This document shows positions 45,512 through 56,681 of a stretch of DNA of 64,000 bases, piece after piece. The stretch comes from Poa pratensis (lineage: Eukaryota > Streptophyta > Magnoliopsida > Poales > Poaceae). Each line of letters starts with the position of its first letter. Within the stretch, counting starts at the first letter, position 1. The translations under genes were made by a program, and so were the position numbers. The DNA lies in NCBI GenBank assembly GCA_947311845.1, contig CAMZMU010000071.1:23225236-23289235 (forward strand). Reading direction: 5' to 3'. The notes under the pieces were generated by a model. The model searched no databases. It worked only from the letters and a program-made list of their open reading frames with translations, and had not been told where the DNA came from.

Positions 45512-45735
45512 ACTTATATATAGTGGTCGACCTCTAGTCCTGGTCCGTGATACGACCCGGGACTAGAGGCCTCCGCTTGTGGGGCTGGCTGGGCACGAGC
45601 CCTTTAGTCCCGGGCGGTATCACGGCCCGTGACTAGATGTCGGGACTGGAGGCTCCCCGGCCTCCTAGCCGTTGGAGGTGCTACACTAGTCCCGGCCCGT
45701 AACAGAGTGGGGACTAGAGCTCTGGATGGAAGACC
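45512..45735 (-). promoter_or_regulatory. Right subterminal repeats and putative transposase promoter
   Basis: ctagtcccgg(g)c_gta and cccgggactagag motifs repeat at 45532-45720, and a TATA-like ctatatataag follows on minus at 45512-45523. An intron from about 45389 (gttagc) to 44881 (gcag) would join this leader to the transposase. Confidence 0.6.
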
Positions 45736-45753
45736 CTTTTTCCACTAGTGCAT

Positions 45754-45846
45754 ATGTTGTTGTGTTTCGACGACATTTGTCGCATTTAAATTGTCGTCCG
45801 ACAGATTAAAAAACTTGTCGTACTATTGATGCAAAAATTTCACGTG
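45754..45846. other. Spacer between CACTA3 and solo LTR
   Basis: 93 bp; cgacgacatttgtcg-type palindromes are present. No gene. Confidence 0.4.
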
Positions 45847-45851
45847 GTAAC

Positions 45852-47441
45852 TGATACGTCTCCAACGTATCCATAATTTCTGCTGTTCCATGCTTATATT
45901 ATACCATTTGCTACATGTTTTATATACACTTCATATCACTTTTATGCATTTTCTGGGACTAACCTATTAACAAGATGCCACAGTGCCAGTTCCCTGTTTT
46001 CTGATGTTTTTGGTTTCAGAAAGTTACTTCTGGAAATATTCTCGGAATTGCACGAAACAAAAGGCCAAGTCCCTATTTTTCCAACACGTACACGGAGTCC
46101 GAAGGAGAGACGAAGGGGAGCCACGAGGTGGCCAAACCATAGGCCGGCGCGGCAGGGGGCCCACCGCGCCACCTGGTGGTTTGGGCCCCTCGGGGGTCCG
46201 CCGACATCGCCCCTTCGTCTATTTATTCCCCGAGACGTGAAAACCCTAAAATACGAAGTCATATTTCGAGAAGAGTTCCGCAGCGCCGCCGCCATCGACG
46301 ACAAGTTTCGGGGGACATAAGTCTCTGTTCCGGCACGCTGCCGGGACGGGGAATTGCTCCCGGAGTCATCTCCATCGACACCACCGCCATCTTCATCGCC
46401 GCTGCTGACTCCCATGATGAGGAAGGAGTAGTTCTCCCCCGAGGCTGAGGGCTCTACCGGTAGCTATGTGGTTCATCTCTCTCTCCCATGGTGTGATCTT
46501 TATGTGATCATGTGTATTGCTAGTATCGCTGAATACATTAATATGTTTATGCTACTCAAGTGATTTTGTCTAGTTTCTGGAGTCATTGTGACAACACGGT
46601 ATCAAGGTGACAGTGTGGGTACTTGTGTGACTCTATGAATAATTTAGACATGTATCATGGCTTATTCTTGGGAATTGTGGTGTTTGTTTACTCAGACTTT
46701 GAGGTGTGCTTTTGCAGCCCTACGCATAGTACTCTTGCTTTATCAAGAAGGAGAATAATCACGAGTAGTATTTACTTGTGTTCAGTTGTGCTAATCTAGT
46801 TGAATATGTAGATGTTACTCTTTATCTGTTATGCACTCTATAGGCTACTTTAATATGAACTCCGGTACTCTCCACGGTGTAACGGTGACAGTGTGTGCAC
46901 CGTGTGTGACTCCTTTATGACGTTGTGGCACTTGTTTACTCCGGCTTGAGGTGTGCTTTTGTAGCCCTACACAATGAATGGTGTTTGTTATCCAACAAGA
47001 GAGTGTTTAAGAGTAGTTTTTACTTATTCAGTTATGAGATCATTGTTGAGAGTGTCCACTAGTGAAAGTATGATCCCTAGGCCTTGTTTCTAAGCATTGA
47101 AACACCGTTTATAACAAGTTCTGCTACATGTTTGCTTGCTGCCATCTTTATTTCAGATTGCAGTTACTACTTATAATCATCCCTATCACTTGTATTTCAC
47201 TATCTGTTCGCCGAACTAGTGCACCTATACATCTGACAAGTGTATTGGGTGTGTTGGGGACACAAGAGACTTCTTGTATCTTAATTGCAGGGTTGCTTGA
47301 GAGGGATATCTTTGACCTCTACCTCCCTGAGTTCGATAAACCTTGGGTGATTCACTTAAGTGAAACTTGTTGCTGTTCTACAAACCTCTGCTCTTGGAGG
47401 CCCAACACTGTCTACAAGAATAGAACCACCCGTAGACATCA
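45852..47441. mobile_element. Solo LTR, 1590 bp, gypsy-like
   Basis: Begins TGATACGTCTCCAACGTATC, ends ccgtagacatca, and is flanked by a 5 bp duplication gtaac (45847-45851 and 47442-47446). No internal retrotransposon sequence, so recombination between two LTRs has removed it. The start is a type I know from abundant Triticeae LTR elements; the family name is not certain. Small frames inside (45942-46448) are not genes. Confidence 0.9.
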
Positions 47442-47446
47442 GTAAC

Positions 47447-48459
47447 TTGTTTAGAAAACGTGCGGCGGCTTATATGTAGTTGCATGGTAAGCAAAGTTCG
47501 AGAATTTGTTCACGAAACATTTCTAGAGAATCACTTTTGTATGACAGTGATAGAAAGAACAATTTTGAAAATATACTTAGACTAATTGAAAATGTCAGAG
47601 GGCAACTTGATTCGTCTCTAATATTTGTTTCTTGATTTTTGGAGTTTAGGGCAACCACGATGTGTGCCAAATACATCACCACTAATATAAAAAGGGAGAG
47701 AGAGGGGTGATCCAAATCATCCCAGCCACACAACAAATTGATCCGACGGTTATTATCGAGACTGATCACGGACTGACCACGGAACTCCTCCGAAACTTAA
47801 TTACCTCTTCGCTAATCTCTAATCAAGTAAAAAGAAACTTCGCTAATAACGCAATAACCTCACCAACCGCCGCATCCTCCCTCCATTCCGCCGCCGACGA
47901 GCTCCATCAACACCGCCGCCCCCTCCATCCCCGCCGCCGCTCCCTACATCAATGAAGTTTGGTCCCCCCATCCACTCTGCCGATAACCTCCATCAACGCC
48001 TCCGCGGCCTCCATCACCGCTGCCGCACCCTCCATCCCCGCCGCCACACCGTCCATCCACGCAGGTCGCGCCCACGCCGGCCCAAGAATCCCTCCATCTT
48101 CGCCGCCGGCGCCTTCCATCAACAAAGGTAGCGCCCACATCAGCCCAAGACGCCCTCCATCTCCGCTGCCGGCGCCCTCCATCAACACAGGTCGTGACCA
48201 CGCCGGCCGAAGACACAGGGCCGCCCACCCGGACGCTAGCGTTCGCCCTACCTGCACAGCACCGCCGCCGGGATCTGCCCCACGCCCCACCCAGCTCTGC
48301 CCTTCGTCACTCCCTCCGCCTTGCCCTCGGCGCCGCTGACGATACAGATGCGCTGCCCCTGCGACACTGGCGGTCGTCGGCTACGCGCCTTCTCAGATGC
48401 ATCTGCGCGTACGCACCTCACCACCTGCGTACCTCGCCGAAACGCCGATCCCGTTGGGT
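47447..48459 (+). other. Possible gene start with GC-rich repeat exon
   Basis: After AT-rich DNA, a TATA-like taatataaaaagg (47676-47688) is followed by a leader and a GC-rich stretch (47870-48459). The plus frame 47959-48339 (126 codons) is Pro/Ser/Ala-rich and repeat-based. GC-rich sequence resumes past the gypsy insertion at 55513-55575. No domain is recognisable; it may be a degraded or captured exon. Confidence 0.35.
48060..48215. repeat. 63 bp tandem repeat
   Basis: About 2.4 copies of a unit beginning ggt(c/a)g(c/t)g(c/a)ccac and ending ccatcaaca, inside the GC-rich stretch. The unit length is a multiple of three, so frames stay open through it. Confidence 0.8.
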
Positions 48460-48464
48460 GCCGG

Positions 48465-50263
48465 TGATGGCCCTTCACGTAGTTACCCCACAACGGCGCT
48501 AGAAAACACTTTACTGACCCTTCGCGTGGTTACCTGCGTTAAAAGTAAATGGGTTAGGTTGAGACTCCAAGTGCAGAGTGTATGTAGTAGTGGAAGACAG
48601 TTTTCCCCACGAGGGGTGACTCGAGGGTTTAATATCGAACTCTCGGGGAACCAGTATTTCAGGTGTTATCTCCTTATCCTTCTCTTGAGAACCTGCAACA
48701 AAATAAATTGTTTTGTGCCCTCAACCTCACCAAGTGGTTGTCAAGCACAAGGTGTGAGAATGATAATAAAATAAATTTGCAAACAGTAGTAAATATGCAA
48801 TGATGGTAAAATAAATATGCAATGATGGTGGAAACAATGGTAAATGATATTTTTAGTTTTTTTATAATGAATGCAAGATGTGAAAGTGTTTTTGTATTTT
48901 CGGAATTAAAAATGGCAGCAAAAAAAAGTGGTGATAAAAGTGTTGGAAAGGTGTTTCTTATGATTAAAAATGGACCGGGGTTCATGGTTTCACAAATGCA
49001 CTCTCTTGATAACGTGGTAGACAATGGAACACTAAAATTAACATGTAAGATGGCAAGACATGGTTTGACAAGTTATTAATAATATGGGCATCACGTCCTA
49101 ACATAGAGATCTCAAGTATAAGTTGGTCTCTCTCTTATGCTCCACCAAGATGCGAACTAAATCATAACACCTTAGTAATTAAGATAAATCAGAGCATAGC
49201 AATAAGTTCAATGACATGAAGTTAAAATAAGAACATGCTAGATCTAGTCATGGAGGTAGTGGCCAAGGTCACATCCACTCTCCGGTAGCATGGTATTTTT
49301 GTTTATCCCTAGTGAGGCAACAAAGTAAGGTAGAAAACCCAAGTGGATCGCAAAACTATCTGTCACGTTCACTGCACTAGCCACCCCCCGTTACTCCAAC
49401 TAATGCACACGTTCCCCCTCACATGCTCTCATAAATATGCTTGATCATGACAAGTAAATAAGAACGGGGTACATAATATGCATCTACTTTCATAACTGAA
49501 ACAAAACCATTGCAATCTCAAACATGTATTAACTCATAATAAAGATCCACCACAAAGGAATTACATAGATGACCGTAATCATGTTCAGCAGCTCATGCGG
49601 TACTAATTAGTGAAGCTCATAGAGAGGAGAGATACATAAGTTACTTCCACAAACCCATAGTCCAGGGGTGGACTACTCCCTCTTCATCATGGTGTCGGTG
49701 GAGATGTTGTAGGAGGAGAAGGAGACCACGCCGGCAGCGCCCCCCGGAGTTTTCCCCCTCCAATCTTCAGCTCCAGGTCTCTGTTTCGTGGTTTCTGTGT
49801 TTCGGCGGTGCTCCCTTTCACGAAAGCCCTGGGGGGGGGGGGGTCAACATATAGTCGTTTTTAGGTCAAGACGAAGCTTCGGGAAGAAGGATCAACGGCA
49901 GCGGAGGCCCGAGGGCCATTTTGGTGGGTCCCACGTGGTCAGGGAATCTGGCCGCGTGGGCCCACCTATTTCGGCCTTCTAGTCTCCGTTTCTTCGTTTC
50001 CTTTGCGCCTACGTTTCGTTCCTTCTAAAAAAGTGATCCCCGTAAAATCTCAGGTCATTATGACGTGATTTGGTCGCCTGAAACGTAAAAATATAGAAAA
50101 AGGGGTTTTCTGACAGTGCAGGGTTAATTCCAGAAAAATGGGGAAATTGTTAATTATCCCCAAAACTCAATATAAATCATGAATATAACCCTTATATGAT
50201 GCAAATAACATGGAATAACATGTAATAAAATGTAAAGTTCATGTATGCATTTTACATGCATCA
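48465..50263 (-). repeat. 3' LTR of the gypsy element (full length, 1799 bp)
   Basis: Ends tgatggcccttcac on the plus-strand left and tacatgcatca on the right, as in the other LTR. It holds a stretch (48479-49230) absent from the 5' LTR, a run of 13 G near 49830, and near its terminus a primer-site-like acaacggcgctagaaaac (48492-48509). Confidence 0.88.
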
Positions 50264-52426
50264 ACATCCCAAAGCTTAACCCATGCTCGTCCCGAGTATG
50301 AAGGTGATAAAACTAACATGGACTTTGCATTTTAATACTATCAATGGATATCAAAGGTGATTACTATTGCTACATAAAGTCAAATGATTCATTCTTCAAA
50401 GAAATAACAATATGCAAGATAAATTATGAAGTGATATCAAATACTCAATGTAAAGATGTTCAATGATAAATTCACAAAGTGTATCATAGAAGAAAGTACT
50501 ATGGACCAAATGTATGCATAATGAAAAGTAAAAACATTCTATGGTGGTCATAGAGTACTTCTTATGAAAACTGAATATAAAAGGTGGACACTTTGGATAG
50601 AGAAATAAGTAGAGGTAAAGCATGAATAAGTTTCATCTAACTTCCAAACACTTCTACTTAAGTTAATGCTTGCAATGTGGTAGTCATTGGTGTGGAGCTC
50701 TCATTACCCCTATCATAGCATCTTGAATGATTAATGTTTAAAGTGAAAGCAAATATGAGTGGTGTGCTTGACAATGTATTGGTTGAATGTCTCATGTCAC
50801 TTGAATACAAGTACCTACACCATGTGTTACTCACTTTGGTCCACAAAGTAAATTCAAATAAAGGTCATTGCAAGTAATAATAGTATCATCAAGAACTGCA
50901 CTGGGGTACCTCTTGCCCCTTGATATGAACAATCCCATGTCAAAACAACAAGACAAACAGACAATGAACAATCTCGGCACTTTTTTATTTACTATGGGTA
51001 TAGCTTTTTATTATGGTTATGCTGTAAATTGTGGGTTAACTCCCAACAAAAACTATTGTCAAGCCCACAACTTCATAATTTTAATCACAATGGTTCATGC
51101 TTATTAAATGCAATAAAAGTAAATTGTGCATCAAGTTCGTGAGAGCTTTTAACCAATTTTTCCCATGACAATCAATAACATAAGCATTTAAATTCAGAAA
51201 TGTAGATAACACAATATAACATAATAAACATACTTGGAATAGCATAAAGCTAATAGGTATATATGGTGGACTCACTGGAAAAACTTTGGTTGAAGGTGTT
51301 GGGAAACAAGCTTTTTACTTGTTGTAATTTTTGGGCTAGCAATAGGGAGAAAGTTGACCATCTAAATGCATGCATAAGTGTCCATAGAACTAATCAATCC
51401 ATGTTAAACCAAGTAAAGTTAAAATTCAACATCTAAACATGGTAAAAGATAGCTCTTGACAACACACTTGCAAATTAACATTCATTCAAAGCACATGAAT
51501 TATGCAACTATATGTATCTTTTAAAATCAACTCAAACATCCCTATCCCAATATATTTAATAGCATCCAACATAATTCAACCCAAACTTCCAGTAGCTCTC
51601 TCATATATAAATGATAGTGGTGGTCTTATTAACAAACCGAAATAACAAAAACAAAAAAAAGACGCTCCAAGTTTATACGATAAAGTGCTTTGATCGAAAA
51701 ACAGAAGTTAGACGTGTGCAAACCGAGAGTGTGTTGGTCTAGTGGGGTTGTCTTGACATCCCCAAGCTTATGGTCTTCACCATCCTTGGATAGCTCTTGG
51801 TGCAGCTCCTCTAATCCCTGTGAAAAAACTTCAAAACACCGTTTCTCCCATTTCTTTTCTGTGGGGTGATATTAGTAGTGATAAACAAATAGGTTCCTTG
51901 CTGCATAAAATCCTTAGGCAAAAATTCATATGAATGTCCAGAGAGTATATAATGTTGTATGCCTACTCATAAACTCAATTGAATCAAAAAGATTCAAGCA
52001 AAAAGCTCAAAGAATGCATCAAACAATATCAAGACAGAATCTGTCCAGAAAAACAGCAGCAGCAAAACGCATTTTTCTACCCTACTTAAACTCGTCAGAA
52101 AAATCTGCAAAAATCACGTGTGTAGAGGATGAAAAGTTGAAGCTACGTTCAAATTACAGCTCAATCGGAGTTACAGATAAAAAATGAAAAATCAAACCGT
52201 GCACAGACTTCGTGCAGGCAGAAAACTCTCCGAAAATGAATAGCAACTTTTCAAACCCAAAATAGGTAAAACTTGGTTCTTTATTAAAAATCCAGAAACA
52301 AAACTAACAAACTACTCTCTTGTTACAGCAAGAGGACTCAAAGAAAATCTCAAACAAAAACAACCGGGTTGCCTCCCGTAAAGCGCTTTCTTTATAGCCA
52401 TATAGCTAGGCTTACTTACTTGATAA
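50264..52426. other. Non-coding internal region of the gypsy element
   Basis: AT-rich, no frame over about 85 codons, and none of the RT, RNase H or integrase motifs expected here. Beside the 3' LTR, minus-strand taagctttgggatgt may serve as polypurine tract. Confidence 0.75.
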
Positions 52427-53062
52427 TCAAAGGGGACGTAGCTCATGAGGGAGCTTGAACCTTGGTGTGTCCCTCTTCCTTGGGAAGTGTTCCATGCTCT
52501 TCTTGTGTGAAAACTGAAACTTCACATTCCCTTCCTTTGAATCAATAATGGCACCTGTAGTACGAAGAAAAGGTCTTCCCAAAATAATAGGACTAGAGGT
52601 TTTATTCCCCATGTCCATGATTAGAAAATCAACAGGCACAAAAGTCATGTGTAACTCTACCATAACATCACTTACTTTTCCTAGAGCATGTCTAATGGAA
52701 TCATCAGCAAGTGCAAGTTCAATAGAGCATTTCTCAATATTTTTAAGTTCAAGGACTTCATATAGTTCTTTAGATAATATAGAGACACTAGATCCTAGAT
52801 CTAAAATGGCATGGTGTGTCTCTTTTCCAATGGTTACTAGTACCTTGGGGATCCAGATATCCCCAAGCTTAGGTGGTATCATAGCTTCTTGATTGTACCT
52901 AGCAATCTTTTCTTTTAAGACATGATTAGCAATATAGGAACCAAAACCAGCCTGGTTAATATTAACAGAAGGATCACTTGCAAATTTTTGTAAGATAGAA
53001 ATTAATTCATGCAAGCTACACTTCTCTAAATCAACAAATGGTTCCTTAACTTCACTAAGCAT
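52427..53062 (-). CDS. Gypsy-element aspartic protease region
   Basis: A 211-codon frame with the retropepsin-like fold signature: IPKVLVTIGKETHHAILDLGSSVSIL (quoted in part: active-site segment DLGSS), then ALADDS, a hydrophobic VDFLIMDMG, and ILGRPFLRTTGAIID. The Asp-Leu-Gly-Ser triad replaces the usual Asp-Ser/Thr-Gly. It would process Gag. It overlaps the gag frame by 37 bases in a different frame; whether that is programmed frameshifting or a one-base loss in a T run near 53085 cannot be told. Confidence 0.85.
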   Translation of the reverse strand: MLSEVKEPFVDLEKCSLHELISILQKFASDPSVNINQAGFGSYIANHVLKEKIARYNQEAMIPPKLGDIWIPKVLVTIGKETHHAILDLGSSVSILSKELYEVLELKNIEKCSIELALADDSIRHALGKVSDVMVELHMTFVPVDFLIMDMGNKTSSPIILGRPFLRTTGAIIDSKEGNVKFQFSHKKSMEHFPRKRDTPRFKLPHELRPL

Positions 53063-54156
53063 TTTAACTTCCTCAACTTTTCTCTTTTTTGAGATATAAT
53101 GATGTTCTTTAATGAGGAAACTTCCTTAGTGAGTTGATCTACTCTTTCAAACAAAATATCATGTTTTTCGAATTTGGATATGAACTCCTTATTGAGCTCC
53201 TTTTGAGTAGATATAAATGATCTAATGGTGTTTTCCAAATCACTAGAAACATTACTACTAGTGGTATATTTGTTTGGAACATATGGGGGCTTATTATAAG
53301 AGTTATAATTGTTATTACCATACCCATTATTACCATAGTTCCTAATGAAGTTGACATCAACATTTTCAGGATTATTACCAACTAGTTCTTGCAAAGGCAT
53401 ATTTTCAAAATTTTGTTTATTAATAAAAGCAAGAATGGTGTCCATTTTAGATGACAAATCATTTGTTTCTTCTATAGAGTTCACTTTCTTAGATGAACTA
53501 GGTGCTCTATCAGTATGCCATTGACTATAATTTTGCAAGATACTTTCCAAAATGTTCTTAGCTTCTAATATAGTTTTTCCCATGAAAGCACCTCCAGCAG
53601 CTGAATCAAGTATATTTCTAGACATGTAATTTAGACCATTGTAAAAAGAGTGTAAAATGGTCCATTCATTAACCCCATGTGATGGACAAGTTCTAAGCAT
53701 GAGTTTAATCCTATCCCAAGCCATGGCAACATGTTCATTTTCATTTTGCCTAAAAGAGAGGATATTGTTTCTATTTTGCAGTATTTTAACAGGGGGATAA
53801 TATTTCTTAATGAAAGCTTCTTTTAAATCATCCCAAGAATTAATACTACCAGTAGGTAATGAATGTAGCCACTCTTTAGCTTTTCCTCTAAGTGAGAAAG
53901 GAAATAACTTCAGTTTTAAGACATTACTTTCAACATTTTTAAACTTTTGCATGTCACAGATTTCAATAAAATCATGAAGATGCATAGAGGCATCCTCAAC
54001 AGCACTACCACCAAATTGTTCCCTAGTTATCAAGTTTAACAAACTAGGACTAACTTCATAGCTCTCAGCAGTAATCTCAGGTGTGGTGATAGGCTTAGCA
54101 ATAAATTGATCATTAGGAGTGTTTGTGTAGTCACACAATTTAGTTCTATCTCCCAT
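53026..54156 (-). CDS. Gypsy-element Gag
   Basis: 376 codons. A Retrotrans_gag capsid domain at about residues 60-190 (LHDFIEICDMQKFK, LFPFSLRGKAKEWL, FIKKYYPP, FYNGLNYMSR). It is followed by a charged region, an Asn/Tyr/Gly-rich stretch (YGNNGYGNNNYNSY) and a coiled-coil-like end (ELNKEFISKFEKHDIL). No CCHC zinc knuckle is visible, so RNA binding must use the Asn/Gly-rich part or be supplied in trans. ATG at 54156 lies about 300 bp after the primer site. Confidence 0.9.
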   Translation of the reverse strand: MGDRTKLCDYTNTPNDQFIAKPITTPEITAESYEVSPSLLNLITREQFGGSAVEDASMHLHDFIEICDMQKFKNVESNVLKLKLFPFSLRGKAKEWLHSLPTGSINSWDDLKEAFIKKYYPPVKILQNRNNILSFRQNENEHVAMAWDRIKLMLRTCPSHGVNEWTILHSFYNGLNYMSRNILDSAAGGAFMGKTILEAKNILESILQNYSQWHTDRAPSSSKKVNSIEETNDLSSKMDTILAFINKQNFENMPLQELVGNNPENVDVNFIRNYGNNGYGNNNYNSYNKPPYVPNKYTTSSNVSSDLENTIRSFISTQKELNKEFISKFEKHDILFERVDQLTKEVSSLKNIIISQKREKLRKLKCLVKLRNHLLI

Positions 54157-54452
54157 TTCAACAAGTTTTTATGTGTTTTTAATTTTTTATGCAAAACTGA
54201 AAGTAAAATGACACTAATGCAACTCGAAATAACAAATGCAACACAAAAATGCAAAACTGAATATAAATATGCAAACCGAAATATAAAGATGATATGCAAG
54301 ACAAGAACAAAACAAAATAAAATGATTGTAGGTAAAGATGGATAAGATGATGCTCACGTAGGTGCAACCTCCCCAAGCTTAGGTTGTTACACAAGTTGGT
54401 GATGAAGTTGACTTGATGTGAGTGATCCTTGGATAAACCTTTCAACTATGGT

Positions 54453-54470
54453 TCCCCGGCAACGGCGCCA
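54453..54470 (-). promoter_or_regulatory. Primer binding site of the gypsy element
   Basis: TGGCGCCGTTGCCGGGGA on minus, a primer site common in Triticeae gypsy elements, 11 bp inside the 5' LTR boundary. Confidence 0.85.
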
Positions 54471-54481
54471 GAAAACGGTCT

Positions 54482-55507
54482 TGATGGCCCTTCACATCAT
54501 GGAGGTAGTGGCCAAGGTCACATCCACTCTCCGGTAGCATGGTATTTTTGTTTATCCCTAGTGAGGCAACAAAGTAAGGTAGAAAACCCAAGTGGATCGC
54601 AGAACTATCTGTCACGTTCACTGCACTAGCCACCCCCCGTTACTCCAACTAATGCACACGTTCCCCCTCACATGCTCTCATAAACATGCTTGATCATGAC
54701 AAGTAAATAAGAACGGGGTACATAATATGCATCTACTTTCATAACTGAAACAAAACCATTGCAATCTCAAACATGTATTAACTCATAATAAAGATCCACC
54801 ACAAAGGAATTACATAGATGACCGTAATCATGTTCAGCAGCTCATACGGTACTAATTAGTGAAGCTCATAGAGAGGAGAGATACATAAGTTACTTCCACA
54901 AACCCACAGTCCAGGGGTGGACTACTCCCTCTTCATCATGGTGTCGGTGGAAATGTTGTTGGAGGAGAAGGAGACCACGCCGGCAGCGCGCCGCCGGAGT
55001 TTCCCCCCTCCAATCTTCAGCTCCAGGTCTCTGTTTCGTGGTTTCTGTGTTTCGGCGGCGCTCCCTTTCTTGAAAGCCCTGGGGGGGTCTATATATAGTC
55101 GTTTTTAGATCAAGACGAAGCTTCGGGAAGAAGGATCGACGACAGCGGAGGCCCGAGGGCCATTTTGGTGGGTCCCACGCAGTCAGGGAATCTGGCCACG
55201 TGGGCCCACCTCTTTCGGCCTTCTGGTCTCCGTTTCTTCGTTTCCTTTGCGCCTACGTTTCGTTCCTTCCAAAAAAGTGATCCCCGTAAAATCTCAGGTC
55301 ATTATGACATGATTTGGTCGCCTGAAACGTAAAAATATAGAAAAAGGGGTTTTCTGACAGTGCAGGGTTAATTCCAGAAAAATGGGGAAATTGTTAATTA
55401 TCCCCAAAACTCAATATAAATCATGAATATAACCCTTATATGATGCAAATAACATGGAATAACATGTAATAAAATGTAAAGTTCATGTATGCATTTTACA
55501 TGCATCA
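54482..55507 (-). repeat. 5' LTR of the gypsy element (shortened, 1026 bp)
   Basis: Shares both termini with the 3' LTR but goes straight from cccttcac to atcatggaggtagtgg, skipping about 770 bp. A TATA-like element is not certain in what remains. Confidence 0.88.
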
Positions 55508-55512
55508 GCCGG

Positions 55513-56334
55513 TCACACGCCGGAGACCGTTGCGTCGCCGCCCATTGCGTCGCTACTGCGCTGGTCAAGGTTGGGTTAACATTTCTCGAATTGATGATTC
55601 TGGCATTCACTCTATACAACGTCATATTTTTGGGCCTTCTCTTGTAATGATAATCATTTCAGAACTCTCTCTCCTTATTCAAAGGTAATTGTTTTCACCA
55701 GTTCTAATGTTGATACTGATACTCTATATGTCTTTGCTTCCACTCATTCGATTCAATCGTCAAACACACACAATTTTTAGAAAGTATACCATTGAATCAT
55801 TCATCAATGACCCTAGGTCTATATCGGTGACAAACTCAAATAAGAAGAGATCGAATACCACAAACTTACTCTGGAATTATTTCAAAGCTTGCTTATTGCC
55901 AATTCAGATTAAAAAATCTTGCCAAATTTTTGTATAGATTCAAGTTAGATATATGGCTATATTATTTTCTGAATTGATTTCTTATGTTATCGAACAATTG
56001 TACTGCCCCTCCTGAAATCCTTTTTGCGAGTACAAGTATTGCGTGTACTCCATGTTCTGATGGCTAGACATGTTTCACTTGCCAAAGGACAAGTTCCAAG
56101 GGACGCCAGACACATTTACTCGAGTTACTTATTTCTTAGTAAGTGCAATGAACTCTGTATGCTCTTTTGTCCAGTGAAATGTTGTTTGCTTTGCATATTT
56201 GTGGTTACTCAGCAGTGGCAGTGGCAGTTTAAATCTGATGTCATCGTGTTGATATTTGATTATATAGCAAGTTTTTTGCATAGTTTACTTTGCGAAGAGT
56301 CAGTTGCAGACTGAATTCCTAGGTGGTTATGACT
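55513..56334. other. Spacer with GC-rich remnant at left
   Basis: The first 60 bp are GC-rich and continue the stretch broken at 48464. The rest is AT-rich with no recognisable gene. Confidence 0.45.
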
Positions 56335-56681
56335 TATCACTAGTACAGAACGACACATCCGATACCCCTCTATGGAAACGGCACGAGTTAGGCGACGGAG
56401 AATCGCGCTTTCCGCGTGAGAAAACCCGCCCCGCCCCCGCGTCCCGCCTTCATAGGCAACGGTCGCGAATTATTAACCGTTGCCGATATGTTGGTAACGG
56501 AGTTTCTTTCGACTCCGTTTGCGATATGTTCTTCAATGGCATCGGACATTTGTATACAACCGTTGGCGATGTTGCTTATATAAAATTCCTTTTTTAGCAC
56601 TATCTTGGATATTATAAAAGACTGTCAATTCGCCCTTGTTCCTCCGCTCCAGCTTGTTTTTACTCCGCACTCGTGTCCTCC

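Larger units (their letters stand above)
34623..45750 (-). mobile_element. CACTA3, 11.1 kb formerly autonomous CACTA transposon
   Basis: Starts CACTAGTGGAGAAAGG and ends in the complement of CACTAGTGGAAAAAGGGT, with target duplication CAT (34620-34622 and 45751-45753). Subterminal CTAGTCCCGG(G/C)CCGT repeats occupy 34640-34815 and 45530-45735. Inside, on the minus strand, are a TNP2-type transposase (41745-44880), a third ORF of unknown role (about 40189-40706) and a second large gene ending in a Ulp1/C48 protease (35045-38738). Frameshifts and a stop in these genes indicate that the copy is dead, but only recently. Confidence 0.95.
48465..55507 (-). mobile_element. Non-autonomous Ty3-gypsy retrotransposon (gag-pro only)
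   Basis: 7043 bp, TG...CA LTR ends and a 5 bp target duplication gccgg (48460-48464 and 55508-55512). Transcribed right to left: 5' LTR 54482-55507, primer site at 54453-54470, gag 54156-53026, protease 53062-52427, then about 2.2 kb without coding capacity, then the 3' LTR 48465-50263. No reverse transcriptase, RNase H or integrase is present, so it depended on another element. The LTRs differ in length because the 5' one lacks about 770 bp; over the shared 1 kb I count about 20 differences. Confidence 0.93.

Noticed and set aside
45942..46448. Several 85-157 codon frames
   Set aside because: All lie inside the solo LTR, which is non-coding, and are open in competing frames.
50264..52426. 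Hidden reverse transcriptase in the gypsy element
   Set aside because: No YxDD-like motif, integrase HHCC or D,D,E motif, and no long frame on either strand.
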